A stretch of DNA of 64,000 bases, from NCBI GenBank assembly GCA_002104935.1, contig MCGT01000009.1, positions 62,001 through 126,000 on the forward strand, given 5' to 3'. Position numbers and translations under genes: made by a program. The stretch is from Hesseltinella vesiculosa (taxonomy: Eukaryota; Mucoromycota; Mucoromycetes; Mucorales; Cunninghamellaceae). Shown one piece after another: positions 34,444-46,419 of the stretch. The notes below the pieces were generated by a model. The model had not been told where the DNA came from. It searched no databases and saw nothing but the letters and a program-made list of their open reading frames with translations. Every line of letters begins with the position of its first letter. Position 1 is the stretch's first letter.

Positions 34444-34763
34444 TCACTGCATACCTGATCTGTCGACTTGTTTCTCTTTCATTTCAAAAAGAAGGTTAGA
34501 TCCTACAGGATCTTCCACATGACCCATGAACGTCTGATTGTCAATCTGAGTAAATATACGAGATTCCATTAAATCCTAGAAAACAAAGCGTCCCGTTAAA
34601 GTGCTGGCATCTTAAATCAGGGTTAGCGTTTACTTCTTACGGTAATAGCGACATTGCTTTTGTTACTGGCGAGTGATTTTAGAAAATCATCAGAAAGATC
34701 TGGGCCAAGATCCAGTACCACATAAGCTGATTCTTCAATAAATTCTTCTTGATCCTCAGCCAT
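34444..34763 (-). CDS. TFIIIC small subunit, triple-barrel domain (Tfc7/GTF3C6-like)
   Basis: Exons 34641-34763 and 34444-34575 (phase 0) encode 84 residues. The run EESAYVVLDLGPDLSDDF, then QIDNQTFMGHVEDPVGSNLL, follows the TFIIIC triple-barrel pattern (acidic run, YVVLDLGP, then Q-x-GxxEDxxGTxLLFE). In yeast Tfc7 and human GTF3C6 this domain pairs with another subunit within the RNA polymerase III factor. The protein is only a bare domain. A short extra exon after the second (donor near 34455) could replace the last three residues and extend it by about 17, so the C-terminus is uncertain. The ATG lies 92 bp from the G-alpha stop, so the two genes are packed head-to-tail on the same strand. 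Confidence 0.75.
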
Positions 34764-34855
34764 AAATGTGATGAACGCAAAAGAAAGGTTATGAAATAAA
34801 AAAGCTGAGGAAAGAATAAAAGCTTCGTATTTATTTATTTTTTGTTTGGGGCCAG

Positions 34856-36318
34856 CTACAGCATGCCAGAGTCGCGTAGTGCATTTTGGAGAATGGTTTC
34901 GTTCACGGCAGCAAATACAAAACGGATCTGAATACACGTGGGTTAATAAAGGTGTCCTCAAATACCTCAGTTCAACTTACATTAGTGGTATCAGTGGCTT
35001 GAGTTAGGCTATAGAAACGAGGTTATTTACAAAATAAGAGAGGGCAACAACGTCGCCAATCCATACTTACTGAGGATAGATATGAAGCTTGGCTCGATTT
35101 GTTTGCAAAAACCGCCATAAAACGTACTTGGCAGCTTTGTTGGCGTCGCTACCACCTATAAAATATATTGATTAATCGCCTATCTACTGCATCAGTCATC
35201 TTGCTGGTAATCGCACCTTTGTAATCTGGGAAATAGTTTTCTAGTGGCACGTGTTCGATTTTCAGTTTGAAGATATCCACTTTGTTTAGAAAGAGCATGA
35301 CCGAAGTGTGCAAGAACCAGCGGCTGTTGACAATCGATTCGAAAAGTCGTATACTTTCAATCATGCGGTTTTCCGTCCCATCTTCGAGCAGGACTTGGTC
35401 GTATTCGCTCAGAGCCACGCAGAATATTATTGACATAACTGATTCGAAGCAGTGGATCCATTTTTTGCGTTCAGACCTCTGACCGCCAACGTCAAACATG
35501 CTAAATTATTAACCAAATTTAGTAATTTTCCGTCTTCACATTAGTATTTCACTTTACTGTATCGTTAGCCGGTCCAGCTGAAATGTAATCTCAGTGATTC
35601 CCGTTGATTTCAGTCTTGCCCGCAAGACATCTTGCTCTGTGGGAATATAGTCAGGTTGCTGGATCCGGTCTAAATTTTCAAAGAAACTACACTGGTTTGA
35701 GTCTACGTGCTACCCTTTCTTCGTTTCTTACTATGTCGCATTATCCATGATATAAAATTGGCTCTGGCGTTCCTCCAAACATTGCTGCACATTATCATCG
35801 GCCCACAGAAGCTTCAGACATTTGGCAACATCAGTATCGAGCTGGGTCATATTTGGGTCCATTTCTTGTTGTAGCTTCGTTACGCATTCCTAATGTACAG
35901 TGTTAAATAAATGAATTTCAAACACGTAGTTCTCAGCTGCCCTTTTTATTTTGTTTTTACCTCCACATCTGGACCGGTATAATGGTAGTAAAAGAGTTGC
36001 ATCGAATTTATAATTGCCTGTGCTGAATCGTATAAATTTCGAAAGACAATCGTTCGCCAGCTAGATAACTCATCTTGGCTAAATCCGTTTTGATTGATGA
36101 TTTTCATCTGCTTTAAAATGGTCGATTTCCCTGATTCTCCACTTCCTAGAGAACAAAGCGGTTATCGTTTATCTGCAAGTGTGAATGCGCTTACCAAGTA
36201 GCAATATCTTGCAATGCTTTGTTTGCTGCTTTCGTTCCTTTTCTAAATCTTTATCGATTTCACGACTGAGCTTTCCTTCCGTAGTATTGTTACGGGTGAT
36301 CGATTGACATAGTCCCAT
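34856..36318 (-). CDS. heterotrimeric G protein alpha subunit
   Basis: A gene with many short introns, about 355 residues. G-alpha motifs are all present: G1 [17 protein letters not shown], switch [13 protein letters not shown]3 [13 protein letters not shown]4 LFLNKVD, and G5 TQATDTTN. The N-terminus MGLCQS has Gly2 and Cys4 for myristoylation and palmitoylation, so a membrane-bound product is expected. The C-terminus reads RDSGML, where many Gi-like subunits have Cys four from the end. It should couple a 7-TM receptor to cAMP or MAP kinase signalling; which class (Gpa1/2/3-like) I cannot decide from sequence alone. Fungi of this group usually have several paralogues. Confidence 0.93.
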
Positions 36319-36693
36319 GGCATCTACAACAGTTGGAACGGAAAAAAAAAAAAGTTGAAAAGAAAAAAGAAAAAAAATAATTAAAAACCAGCACAGTCCA
36401 TCATCTGGCTGTCGTATGTTTCAGCTGACGGGCTGCCCATTCGCAGATGAAGCATGAAAATGGACAGATAAATCAAGACCACCACTTGCTTTTTTCAAAG
36501 TATTCTGTATACCTATTTCTGCATTTGATTTGATTGCACTGTGCAGAGACCAAGGAAAAGGAAAGTCATGTGAAAAACTAGTAGCTCTTTGTCCAAGTGT
36601 GGAAATATGCCATGACAAATTTCCCACAAAAAAAAGCTATAAATCGGTCTTCAGCACACTTTCTTTTTCAGAACTTTTTTTTTAAAAAAAAAA
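36319..36693. other. divergent promoter region
   Basis: This is 375 bp between the G-alpha gene and the hydrolase gene. A-rich and T-rich runs lie at both ends. A 68-codon minus-strand frame (36421-36627) has no support. Confidence 0.45.
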
Positions 36694-37910
36694 ATGCGCG
36701 ACAACTTCACTCCTGGTAAAGGAACACTGGCTTTTGCTTTACTTGCAGCCTTCTTGACCATTAAGCCCACGCAAAAGAGAGGTAACCGAGCATGGTGCTT
36801 TATTTCTTGTCCCTGCCCCTTTTAACATGCAGAGTATTCGCTTTAGCTGTCGATGTCCTTTTTGGTATATTAAAAGAGATCCTTTTGTCGTTGCCTCATT
36901 CACTGCGCATTAGCGTTGTTCGCCATATCCTTGGACAAATTGGAAGGAGAGGCCAGATCATGATGGATTTGTCAACGGCACCCCACGGCTCGCAATGGGA
37001 TTGGATCACCCCCATTGAATCCAGCGAGGCAAATGTGAAGGGTTATTGGATCGATCAGTCTGTCCAAATGCATGCCGATCGACAGGAATTCATTCGCGCA
37101 ACAGCCAGCAAAACCGACTTGACTATTCTTTACATTCACGGTGGTGGCTTCAGGATGGGAACGTCTTTGATGTACACTGAGACTTACATCCGTCTGCTGC
37201 AAACTTTGAAGAACAGCTTTGGCGTCAACGCGCGCGTTTGCACAATGGACTATCGGTTTGCTCCTGAGTGGAACGTTGGTCAGATGCTTGACGCAGTCTT
37301 GGAAGTTTACAAGCATTTGCTGTCGTCGGGGGTACAGCCATCGAAACTTATTATTGGTAATACATGCAGATTTTGATGTTACAAGGACTGACTCTTTCGT
37401 GCAGGAGGAGACAGTGCTGGTGGTTACCTGACAGCAATGGCCCTGAGCAGAATCAGAGATATGCAGATGCCCACGCCATTGGGCGCGATTATTGTTTCAC
37501 CCCTCGTTACCTATTTGACTGACTCTTCCAGCTTCGCAAAACACAAAGCGTTTGATTGCATCCCCGATAACCTGGCCAGGCAAAATTTCAAGGAGCTGTT
37601 TCCCCAGCTTGAATTTACATCCGAAGAAGAATCCACTACGTATTTGCGGTCTGTCTTCCCATTGTATTCTGACACCACCAGCTTTCCTCCAGTATTGGTG
37701 ACATATGGAAAGCGCGAACGCTTTTCCGATCACATTGAGGCCTTCATTCACAGTCTAAAGCAAGCCGACATTCAAGTTGAGGTCATTGCCAAAGATAACG
37801 AACCTCATGTGTTTAATGTAACACCCTTTTTGGCATCTTCCAAACGGGTCTGGGCAGACCAAGTTGATCAGATGGCCGGCTGGTGTGCAAAGCGCCTGGA
37901 AGAACAATAA
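36694..37910 (+). CDS. HSL-type alpha/beta hydrolase (esterase/lipase)
   Basis: Exons 36694-36781, 36847-37356 and 37405-37910 give 367 residues. The hormone-sensitive-lipase branch is marked by the oxyanion motif IHGGGFRMG and the nucleophile motif GGDSAGGYL, which is completed across the second intron. The catalytic His is likely in NEPHVFNV; the Asp is probably in the FSDHIEAF segment. A hydrophobic N-terminal helix (TLAFALLAAFLTIK) suggests membrane attachment. Such enzymes hydrolyse short acyl or steryl esters; the substrate cannot be told. It ends 9 bp before the stop of the convergent IND1 gene, and its stop lies in an AATAAA (37906-37911). Confidence 0.88.
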
Positions 37911-37919
37911 AATCACCAT

Positions 37920-38994
37920 TTATTGCTTGTGTAGAGACTGAGATGCTTCCAAACGTGACAGGATATTCGAAGCTATGTCTCGGTAGTGTTTGGCAAAAGG
38001 GCTTTCAGGTTGGGAAACCACGATCGGCTGTCCAGCATCGGATAACTCGCATATATCTGCATGCAGAGGGACCTCGCCCAAGAAATCTATCTTCAGTTTA
38101 TCGGCCACGCGGGCTGCGCCGTCATGCCCAAATATATGGCTTTCGTGTTGGCAGTTTGGGCAAACAAACAAGGACATGTTCTGCACCAGTCCAAGAATCT
38201 AAACAGCTAACATTTATACCAACTCAGCCTATCAGCAAATCAACTTACTGGAACGTTGACCTTCTTGAACATATTCGTGCCTTTGACCGCGTCAATCAAT
38301 GCAATGTCTTGAGGAGTTGAAACAATAACCGCACCTACAGGATAAAATATGTAAGAACCGGCTGAATGGATGCCATATTACCTACCGTCAATGATGACTT
38401 GTTGGCTAAGTGTTAATTGCACATCGCCAGTACCAGGAGGCATATCTACAAAGAGGTAATCCACATTGTCCCAGGCAACTTGATAGAGCAGCTGTTGCAG
38501 CGCTTTCATAACCATCAGCCCTCGCCAGACAACTGGAGCTTCCTTGTCCACTAGGAATCCCATCGACATGCACTGCACACCATAATTAACCAAGGGTATC
38601 AGCCGATCACCTGTCTCCGTCAGATCCGGCTCGCCATGAAGGTTCATTAGCTTTGGAACGGAGGGGCCAAAGATATCTGCATCCAAGATGGCGACCCGAT
38701 GCTTCATACCTGCCGTTGCTAACGCCAAATTCACAGCTGTTGTTGATTTGCCAACTCCTCCTTTACCAGAAGAAATAACAATGACGTTTTTAACCCCTGG
38801 TATAGACGTTTTTTGGGGTAAGCCACGCTGCGCCCTGGGAATTCCTGGGGCTGCTTTTGCCGATCGATTGCCAACAGATCGAGGTAATCCCTACGTTATA
38901 ATATGAGTAACGACTGTGCACTGCTTTTATATATTACCAGAGGATTCTCATGAAGCAAGTGACGTGATTGTGAAAAGAAACGACGACCAAGCAT
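37920..38994 (-). CDS. IND1: Mrp/NBP35-type P-loop protein Ind1 (NUBPL), complex I Fe-S assembly
   Basis: A multi-exon gene of about 310 residues. The Mrp/NBP35 P-loop family is shown by [18 protein letters not shown] with its deviant Walker A, DADIFGPS, and the [10 protein letters not shown] switch. A CPNC pair, the cysteines that hold the labile 4Fe-4S cluster, follows the ILGLVQNMS block. The leader [15 protein letters not shown] is a mitochondrial presequence. Together this is Ind1/NUBPL, which delivers Fe-S clusters to respiratory complex I. That implies an intact complex I in this organism, unlike budding yeast. Convergent with the hydrolase gene. Confidence 0.93.
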
Positions 38995-39284
38995 TGATTA
39001 TTTTCTCGAAGGGGAAAGGGAAGGAAAAAAAAAAAAAACCCTCCCCACACATTTCTCCGACTTGCAAATCAATTTGAAGGAGGGCACTCGGCCACAGTCA
39101 AGTTGAATAAATGTGGTACCTGCCTGTATGATAGAGCTGCCAAGATAATTAAACAATTACTCGGTGGGCAATGAGGTTGACACGTTCTGGTAAAACCCTT
39201 TCTTCGAAGTGAAGGAAAAGGAGAGTCAGCCTTCAAGAACAAATCTTCTAGTTTTTGTGCGCATTTTTATTTTTGGTTGAAAAT
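38995..39284. other. intergenic region
   Basis: This is 290 bp between IND1 (start) and the fatty acid hydroxylase (stop), with an A run near 39026. I see no gene. Confidence 0.4.
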
Positions 39285-40452
39285 TCAGATTTTCGAACGG
39301 TCGCTTTTAGTTTGGTCCAAAACAGTTCCAAAAACATAATCCCAGAGTTTAGAGGTGATACCAAAGCCTCTGTCGTTATCATGGTAATGGTGCGCAATAT
39401 GGTATCTCTTCATTTCTTTAAAGTGCACCTTGATGACTTGTGAGTGATGCAGATAGTAATGCGTCATGTCGTAGCACACGTATCCAAAAAAGGCACCACC
39501 CATAAATCCGTGGGCGGTCGTGTTGGCGAACAGAGCTTTGGCAAGTCTGAATATAGGGAAACTAATGAGGATAGTAAGGGCGGGTGGCATTACAAGTCGA
39601 AGTCTAACGGGTTGCATTAGCATAAAAGGAAATATTAGCCCAATGCCTCTCCGTTAGCGTTTCTGATCAGCAAAAATGCTGTATGCATTACCTATCCATG
39701 GGCATATGATGGTGAATACCGTGTAAAGTGAAGTGAACGAGCAAAGCGATCGGATGGTCAGGTAAGAGGCCATCCAAATGGAATAGAAATCGATGTAGCA
39801 TGTACTCCAAAAGAGTCCAAGCAAATACTCCAAGACCAAAAGCAAGTACGGTGTTCTGCAAGGAGCTGCAGGAAGCAACCAAAGATTTCCATATCTGATA
39901 GCCAACAAATGGCAGCCACAACAGCGGCACCGTGTACCAAGTAGTGCGTGATAGAACATCCAAAATGGGGTTGCCAAAATATGGAACATAATGGGATGTG
40001 TAGCGAGGTTTGTGAACTTGCTCAAGGTAGAATTCTTTCGAATAGGTTGCTTGCCAGAGCTGGGGGAACAAGGGCTTGTTCAGATTGAGGAAAGCGTGGT
40101 CGCGCTCGTGACCCAGCTGTGCGCTTTGTTTTTGCAATTCAACAGAGGCGAGAGTTTTCCGTTCTTTGAAATCATCGGTTGGTAGCCCATCATCACATTC
40201 CCTGTCCAGCTGACCAATAAAGTATTCGTTCAAGAGATCATATGCTGATGCAGAATGCAGATGAGCTGTTTCATCACACAGCACATCCGTCACATCTGCC
40301 CCTGCAAATTGCAATAGAATATCTTGGCCGCCAGGGTGATCCATAGCAAACTGCGTGACATCATACACATTGTCCTTGTATATCATCCAGCAAGAACGTG
40401 ATGAGTTGTGCCTTTGGACTTCGTCGACAGAAATACGTGGCATATCTGCCAT
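39285..40452 (-). CDS. SCS7: sphingolipid fatty acid 2-hydroxylase with cytochrome b5 domain
   Basis: Exons 39692-40452 and 39285-39603 give 359 residues. The N-terminal cytochrome b5 domain (about residues 5-85) has the haem-binding HPGG loop (DHPGGQDILLQFAGADVTD) and the second His near TAHLHSASA. The C-terminal hydroxylase domain has several membrane helices and the di-iron His clusters HRFLFH, HGIHHH, YYLHHSQ and RYHIAHHYHDN, all present. This is Scs7/FA2H, which 2-hydroxylates the fatty acid of ceramide at the ER. The frame is open upstream, but the first ATG that keeps a compact b5 domain is at 40452. HID1 ends 62 bp upstream on the same strand. Confidence 0.96.
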
Positions 40453-40514
40453 CCCAGCTTTGAAAAGAGAGTAGAAGAAAGAGCGGGAATCGGTAATGAA
40501 AAATAAGGTTTTTT

Positions 40515-42404
40515 TTATTTTTGTGTCTTGATTTGAAAGAGGCGAATGGAAGAGCCGTGCCAAGGGGAGATTGCCGTAGGCGTTGTTAAGTACACATGGG
40601 CCCAAAGAGCACTGCGTGCACCTATAACTACGGACTGCGACCAAGGTATGTGTCGGATATGCTGCTGCTGCTTTGGGCAGTATTCACGGTTGACAACAAA
40701 AGCTCGAATGGCACTCAGGGATTGTTCCTCGGTCAACGTTGCAATTGCTTCAGATGCCTGCCTTATCCATTCTAGGAGCGGCCCCAGATGCCATCTATCA
40801 CGCCAAAGATTTAGCCATTGTTTGTTAGGGACAAAGCCAAGGGAACTGGAGGACGGTGTTCGTGAAACGTGAGGCATTTTGCCCATCGCTTTTTCTGATA
40901 CAGTGATCACAGCTTCATTGGCAGAGTCGTCCAGATCAAAGTTAGCCAGTCGTTCGAACTTTGACCTGTTCTGCAGCAGACAATAAAGAAAATGTGCATT
41001 TTCTATATATAAGAATACGGTAAATGACTTACGTCTATCGAACAGCTGGTTTTCGAAATACCTGAGGCGTGGCATTGGATGACATTTCCAAAGAGCTCCA
41101 CAAAGTACTGGACAATGGCGGGGTTATTTTCGTCGGCTGCCAAAAAGCCAGGCGCAGAGAATGAACCAAACAGAGAGATTAATTTGGTAGATGCAGGCAC
41201 TGATATGCATTTTAGGTAGGGTGAAACGTTATTGATAATGGTGATGAACGAAGGATAGAGGATCGAAAGCTGCCCGTTTGTGGTGGCTATCAGCTTGAAT
41301 AAGGATAAAATCAAAAAGTCCGCATATGTCCCTTTGAATGGGGCTGATGCGTCTACTTTGATTATGCTCGGCAGAGCTGCATAGCTTGCCTCTTCAAATA
41401 CCTTGTTGATCTTGTCTCCAAACCTCCTATTCACGCTTAAACATTGCAGCACCAATATGGACACGCGCACTAGACCAAGCTGCGAGGTGTCCGATCGATT
41501 TTCCACGGAATGGTATAAGACTGCCACCATCAAGTCAAATGAACGCTCTGTTTCCACTAGGTATGTCCGGAAGCGCTATAAGCATTGAGGTCAATATTGA
41601 TACATGTGATGAAACCAGTGAAAAGAAAATACCGAATTGAATTGCATTAGCTTCCAGCAAAGGGTTGTCATCTCATAGTAACATGGGCTGCGTTTGATAG
41701 ACGTAGGCAAGTATGTGTTGAACCCCTGCAAAGGATAGCTGAGCGTCCGATAGATACCATCAATGAGAAATTGAAAATCTTGGGCCCGATGGATCTTGGA
41801 TGTATAGTACAAAAAGAGATTGCCCTGGGCAGCACACTCCCACTCCTTGATGATAGATTGTGTAGAATCGCTGTTGTCAACATGGCAAGCGTCGGTCTCT
41901 ATCTCACTTTCTGTCAAATATTGTAACGAGGCAGGCGAATATGCATCCAGTGCTAGACAAAGCACGCGAGCACTGAGAGTAACCAGTTGTTCACGAGTAT
42001 CGCTGAAAACGGTAGACGCGGAGGTGCCGCCCCACGCAAGAGGATTGTAGTTGCACGAGGTATTTAAAAGGCTGCAGAGAAGGCACATCACAACCTTTTT
42101 TTCCGAGTTGAAAGCCAAGTTGTGCAACCACCTGTCATCCGCTTGCTTTGACAAAAATTGCGACGTAGGAATGTACATGGACTTTGAGAGCAGAACCAGG
42201 AGCAAGCGTAGAATTTCCACCCTGTTTGATTCATTGTCACGAAATGATCCAATCGGGGCTGATGATCCGATCCCAGTTTCCCAAATGACGTAGTTTGTGT
42301 TTTGATTTTCAAGCTTCAGGTTGGCTGGAAGGGTGAATCCTGGCATGAAGAGCGCTCGAACAACCACTACATATTTCAGCCGGAAAAGGCAGTTAGCAAA
42401 AAAG

Positions 42405-42442
<38 letters not shown>

Positions 42443-43107
42443 TACGAGACAGCAAATGGTCACCGCGGCAAGTTGATCCAGCGTTTATCGAGGTATCCTA
42501 AAACGAGGCATGAAAAATATGTTCTCCACAATTTTGTTATGGCTTACTTGTCGCTGCAACCAGAAGAAAGAGCTCTCCCATTCTTCATTTGCTTGTTCAA
42601 ATAGAAAAGGCAATATGCGTACCAAGATGCGGGTGCAGTTCAAAAGCTGAAGAGTTGTGTTCTGACCAGAAAGAAATGCTGGGTCATAGATGATGGCATG
42701 CATTCTTTGAATAGTCTACCACAATAGAAAGGTAAGTGCCTCATTGGTTAAGCTATTGGGCGCGTGCATTGTCTTACCTTGTCCAGCAATATTTCCAAAT
42801 TGCACTTGGCAGTGTCCCGGGCTCGGCGAATGTCAGTAGCACTCACTAAAGAAAATACATCATTCGCAGTCTCAGGTAAGGTCCAAAACTACAAACACGC
42901 ATCAATAATGCCGTTTAATACGTTTGGTCCCTTTACCAATGTCCAATAATCATCATCAGCGTTAGATATATTCTAAAAGAGGCGATGCAACAAACAGCGA
43001 TTAAAAAACAATTGATTTCATCTCAGATCAGCGAATCCCCATACATTTTCTTCAAATAAACGAAATACACTCTTCCTAAAGGCAAGCTTGCTGTCAGTGG
43101 CTCCCAT
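40515..43107 (-). CDS. HID1: HID1 family protein (secretory granule/Golgi trafficking)
   Basis: A multi-exon gene. The N-terminus MGATDSKLAFRKSVFRL is the HID-1 start, with Gly2 a myristoylation site. Further blocks in order: IWETGIGSSAPIGSFRDNES, RVEILRLLLVLLSKSMY, then SRIHRAQDF-like and QGFNTYLPTS segments, and YLKCISVPASTKL. The C-terminus has AHVYL and IRLFQIKT. All have clear counterparts in animal HID1 and fungal Ecm30/Ftp105, large helical proteins of the Golgi/trans-Golgi. The protein has no transmembrane helix. One intron holds a (GA)14 repeat, read as TC on the coding strand. Exon borders between the blocks were not all fixed. Confidence 0.9.
42412..42439. repeat. (GA)14 microsatellite in a HID1 intron
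   Basis: A 28-bp uninterrupted GA run sits close to the intron acceptor on the coding (minus) strand, where it reads as a CT tract. It may double as a polypyrimidine tract. Confidence 0.8.
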
Positions 43108-43424
43108 GTTATGTTGAAAGTGAGCAAGCGAAGTAAAAGGAAAGATCCTCCTTTTTTTTTTTGTTTTTGGCAGACGGACTTTTGTTCAATCGTTGGCCAC
43201 CCACAACTCGCAGGTATCATCATCTAAAGTGCCGTTGCAATGAAAGACATATTACTGTAGAAACCTCACTCATTACGGGCTTTTATTGTGGTTTGTACAT
43301 GTATACCTGTCAAGTTCAAACCCTATCAAAGAACCAAGACAAAACAATCACCTTTTTTTATTATTTTCAATTTGGGTTACAACATTTCTCTTTGGAATCT
43401 GAGTAACGAAGAAAGGACAAGTTT
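43108..43424. other. intergenic region
   Basis: This is 317 bp between HID1 (start) and the lipase gene (stop). I see no gene and no clear TATA box. Confidence 0.4.
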
Positions 43425-45063
43425 TTATTTGACAATATTTCCATTTTTTAAACAGTTGGGGTATTCAGACGCAAAGTGATCATTGATCATGTAAGGTGCC
43501 AAAAGCCGGTAGACGATTCGGATCAAGCTTTCTTTAGGCAGCCTGCTCACAACATGAGCATCCAACAGACCAGAAGAATGAAGGTACGAAATTAACGGAA
43601 CTGGGACTGGTTCATTAGTGTACTGATCAGGAGGGAAGAAATGGATATTGTATGCGCTATCGATAAATACCAGTGTCCCCGGTGGCGTGCTGTATTCGCT
43701 GTAGGATGGTAGTCGCGTAAATACATCTTCAAATAGAAAAAAAGAGAGAGTCAGCGATGGGAAGTGACCTCTGCAAACAATACCATTGTTGTAAGTGTGA
43801 TGGAATATTTTACTAGTCAATTTTCTGTCGAAAACGACCCTTGAAAATCTTTCGTCACATAACTTTGGCTGACCAAATGTGTAGACACCGCCGAGGTTTT
43901 GTAGCAATAGACTATTATGTTGGGCTAATTTTGCAGCGAACACTATCCAAAAAAAATGACGCATCAAAAGATGTAATAAGAATACAGCCAAGCTGCTTAC
44001 TGGTTGCCAGAGCAGCACCAAGAGAATGGCCAGTTACGAACAGCCGCTTGTTCGGAAAGAGCTTCATACGATCCAGAAGATGTGTTTCAATCTGACTATA
44101 CAGGCTGTGATTGCGCTGTAAGTCACGATCCAAAGTTGATAGAAACCTGTAATCGACCGGGTCGACTAGCTGCCTTGCCCATTCTTTCCACCGAGACATT
44201 TTCGATAATGTCAACGTAGTCCTGGATGACATTTCACAATCAGGACCACCCAAAGCTTCCCAGTAGCCTTTGTGCACCTTTCCAAGGTAACCTCGTGCTG
44301 CATACACGTCCGCCAATCGAATATCCAAATTTGTCAAGTAGTTTTGCACATTCAGCGGATTTGATCTATGAAGAGGACACATTTAGCTTTTTTTTTTTTT
44401 TTTTTTTTTGGCGAGGATCAATTAGTACCCTCGAAACACTAGCAAAGTAATATCATCCTTGTCCACTGAATAAGCGCACACGTTTTTGAACGCAAACGGT
44501 TTAAACGAGCTCTTCATGTCAAAACCGCCTTTGTCAAGCTCATAAGCAATCACCTGAATGTCTTCATAGCTTAGTTTACTTGCAACAGACATCATGTAAG
44601 CAAGAGATTTTGAGTATTCCGGCTTGTGGGCCATTTTGGACAGAATGGATGTGTCTTCATCACAATCCTTGAGAGTAGCCAGCTTTTTGTGGTCTGGCTT
44701 TGAATTATCGCCGGTGAAGTCAAAACAGGTATCCATTGCATTAACGACAGAAAATGGGCGACCTGAAGGGTGTTTGCCCAAACAGACAGATATAACAGCT
44801 TGAATAGTCGATTCAAAGAGAAGTAAAATCACAAAGCTTATGAAGAAGAATAGCTGAAAAGCAAAGGCGACCGCTAAAGAGATCACGGGTACGCTGTGGA
44901 TCCAGCTCAAAAGTGGCACCATGAGAGATTGCAGCCCAAAAAGAAGCCTTGTTGCAATCGGAAAGGATAGGCGAATTATGGAGTACCCTTGTGAGCTAAC
45001 ATAGTTCGATGTGCGGTAAAGGGCTAAAAATGCTCTGTTTCCTGGGTTTTTCTTTTTGCGCAT
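43425..45063 (-). CDS. class 3 lipase domain membrane protein
   Basis: A multi-exon gene. The N-terminal ~120 residues carry about two or three hydrophobic helices (SFPIATRLLFGLQSL, then PVISLAVAFAFQLFFFISFV), so the protein is membrane anchored. The class 3 lipase core follows: LLVFRG, VHKGYWEAL, and the nucleophile elbow LFVTGHSLGAALAT with Ser in GHSLG, then VYTFGQPKLCDERF. The catalytic Asp is likely in the GQPK region or the PGTLVFIDS loop, and the His in NDHFASEYP near the C-terminus. Architecture matches fungal membrane-bound triacylglycerol or phospholipid lipases of the DAGL/Atg15-like group, but the exact branch is not clear. Confidence 0.88.
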
Positions 45064-46419
45064 TAGTGAAATGGAGGATGAGGAAGAGGGGAGGAAATGA
45101 AAAATTTGAACTTCAATGCCCCATACTCGAAAGTGCTTGGGGTAATTTGACCGCCATCACGTGATAGAAATGCTCCCCTCTTGCCCCGTCCAAATGAGCT
45201 TGATCTTATGCACAGTAACAGCCCGTGATACGGTTGATTTTGCTAAATCTATCGTTTATGCATGTGGATGAAAAGCCAACAACAACCTTGCTCAAATACA
45301 TTAGTGTGATCATGATGTAATCCGCCGGGAGTCCATCTGTACCACTACCACCTCAGCCTCATCAATTTTACCGCCCTGGTAGGCACATCAGCATTGCCCC
45401 TGACGTTTGCCGAGAATGCCTTTTCTCCGGTTAATTAGCTGCCTCGATTTTGCTTTTTTTTTTTTTTTTTTTTTTTTGGCTGGGAATCGGAGATCGGAAA
45501 TCGTGATTCTTCAACCTTTGGCTGAATGACCTTGCTCAATCGACGTGATTTTTTCAGCATCATTAGGGGATGTCATTGTTAGTATCCACACAAAAAATGA
45601 ATTGGATCCATTAATTCAAACCATATCTACGATGGTTTTTTGATTTTTCAAAATCCCTGAGGGTCGGTCCCCTGGCAATTTTACAACGAAAACATAGGGA
45701 GCCAAATGTGCGCCAAAAATAAATTCTTCACCGATCGTCACCAAATTTTGCATGGCACTTGTATCTGATCTAAGATGTTCACAGTGAAGCTGTCAGACCT
45801 CTGCTGTTACTTTCTGATGAGCTACACACTCATAAAATCGTACCTCCCCAGCCAAAATCTGGCTGGATAGGAAAGAATGCAAAATGCAAGCTTAAGACTG
45901 GGTGGTCTGATTTACATGAAATTTTGAATGGTAGTAGTAGATGATAGGTAATTATGATGGGGAGAAAGTCTGCACTGTTATGACGATGGGCAAAATCTTA
46001 GCTACGCTAGATTACAAGGTGGGGAGGTTTTACTGGCTGACCTCTCTCTCTCTTTCTCTCTCTCCAATCAAACCACTCCTTCCTCATTTCCCTTTTTCTC
46101 TCCGCTGCTCCGCTCCTCTCCTCCTCATCTCTCACTTTTCCAATTCTCTCGCATTTTTCCAATTTTCAGCCAGCCTTTCCAATTGTCTCCCAGAAAATGA
46201 AGTTTGCACAAAGTATTTTGCACATCGAATGTGTAGCTTGCACCTCCGTTTTAAATGTAACACCCGCTCATTGCTTTGATTGCTGGAATCTTTTACTGTA
46301 CACAACTGGCTCTGGCACGCCATGCTTTCAGCAAATTTGTGCTGGGCGCTTGATAGGATTTAAATCCCGCTATTTTTTTTTCGTGGTGGTGTGAGAATCT
46401 TCTTTCTTTCAAGCAAACC
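45064..46419. other. repeat-containing intergenic region
   Basis: This is 1.36 kb between the lipase and threonine aldolase genes (divergent). A T run of about 24 nt at 45454-45477 precedes a dispersed repeat copy. A strongly C/T-rich stretch at about 46040-46200 includes CTCTCT runs. I see no gene. Confidence 0.55.
45440..45870 (+). repeat. dispersed repeat, copy A
   Basis: This matches 50434-50790 block by block: TTCTTCAA..TTTGGCTG, TCAATCGACGTGATTTTTTC, CACACAAAAAATGAATTGGA, TTCAAAATCCCTGAGGGTC, then CCAAAAATAAATTCT and the CACTTGTAT block. The copies differ by scattered substitutions and short indels. No coding frame persists, and no inverted terminal repeat was found. Confidence 0.8.

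Noticed and set aside
36421..36627. 68-codon minus-strand frame upstream of G-alpha
   Set aside because: It lies in a promoter region, matches nothing and has no splice context.
42412..42439. GA repeat as a coding Ser-Leu run
   Set aside because: The coding-strand reading would interrupt HID1 between conserved blocks; it fits an intron next to an acceptor.
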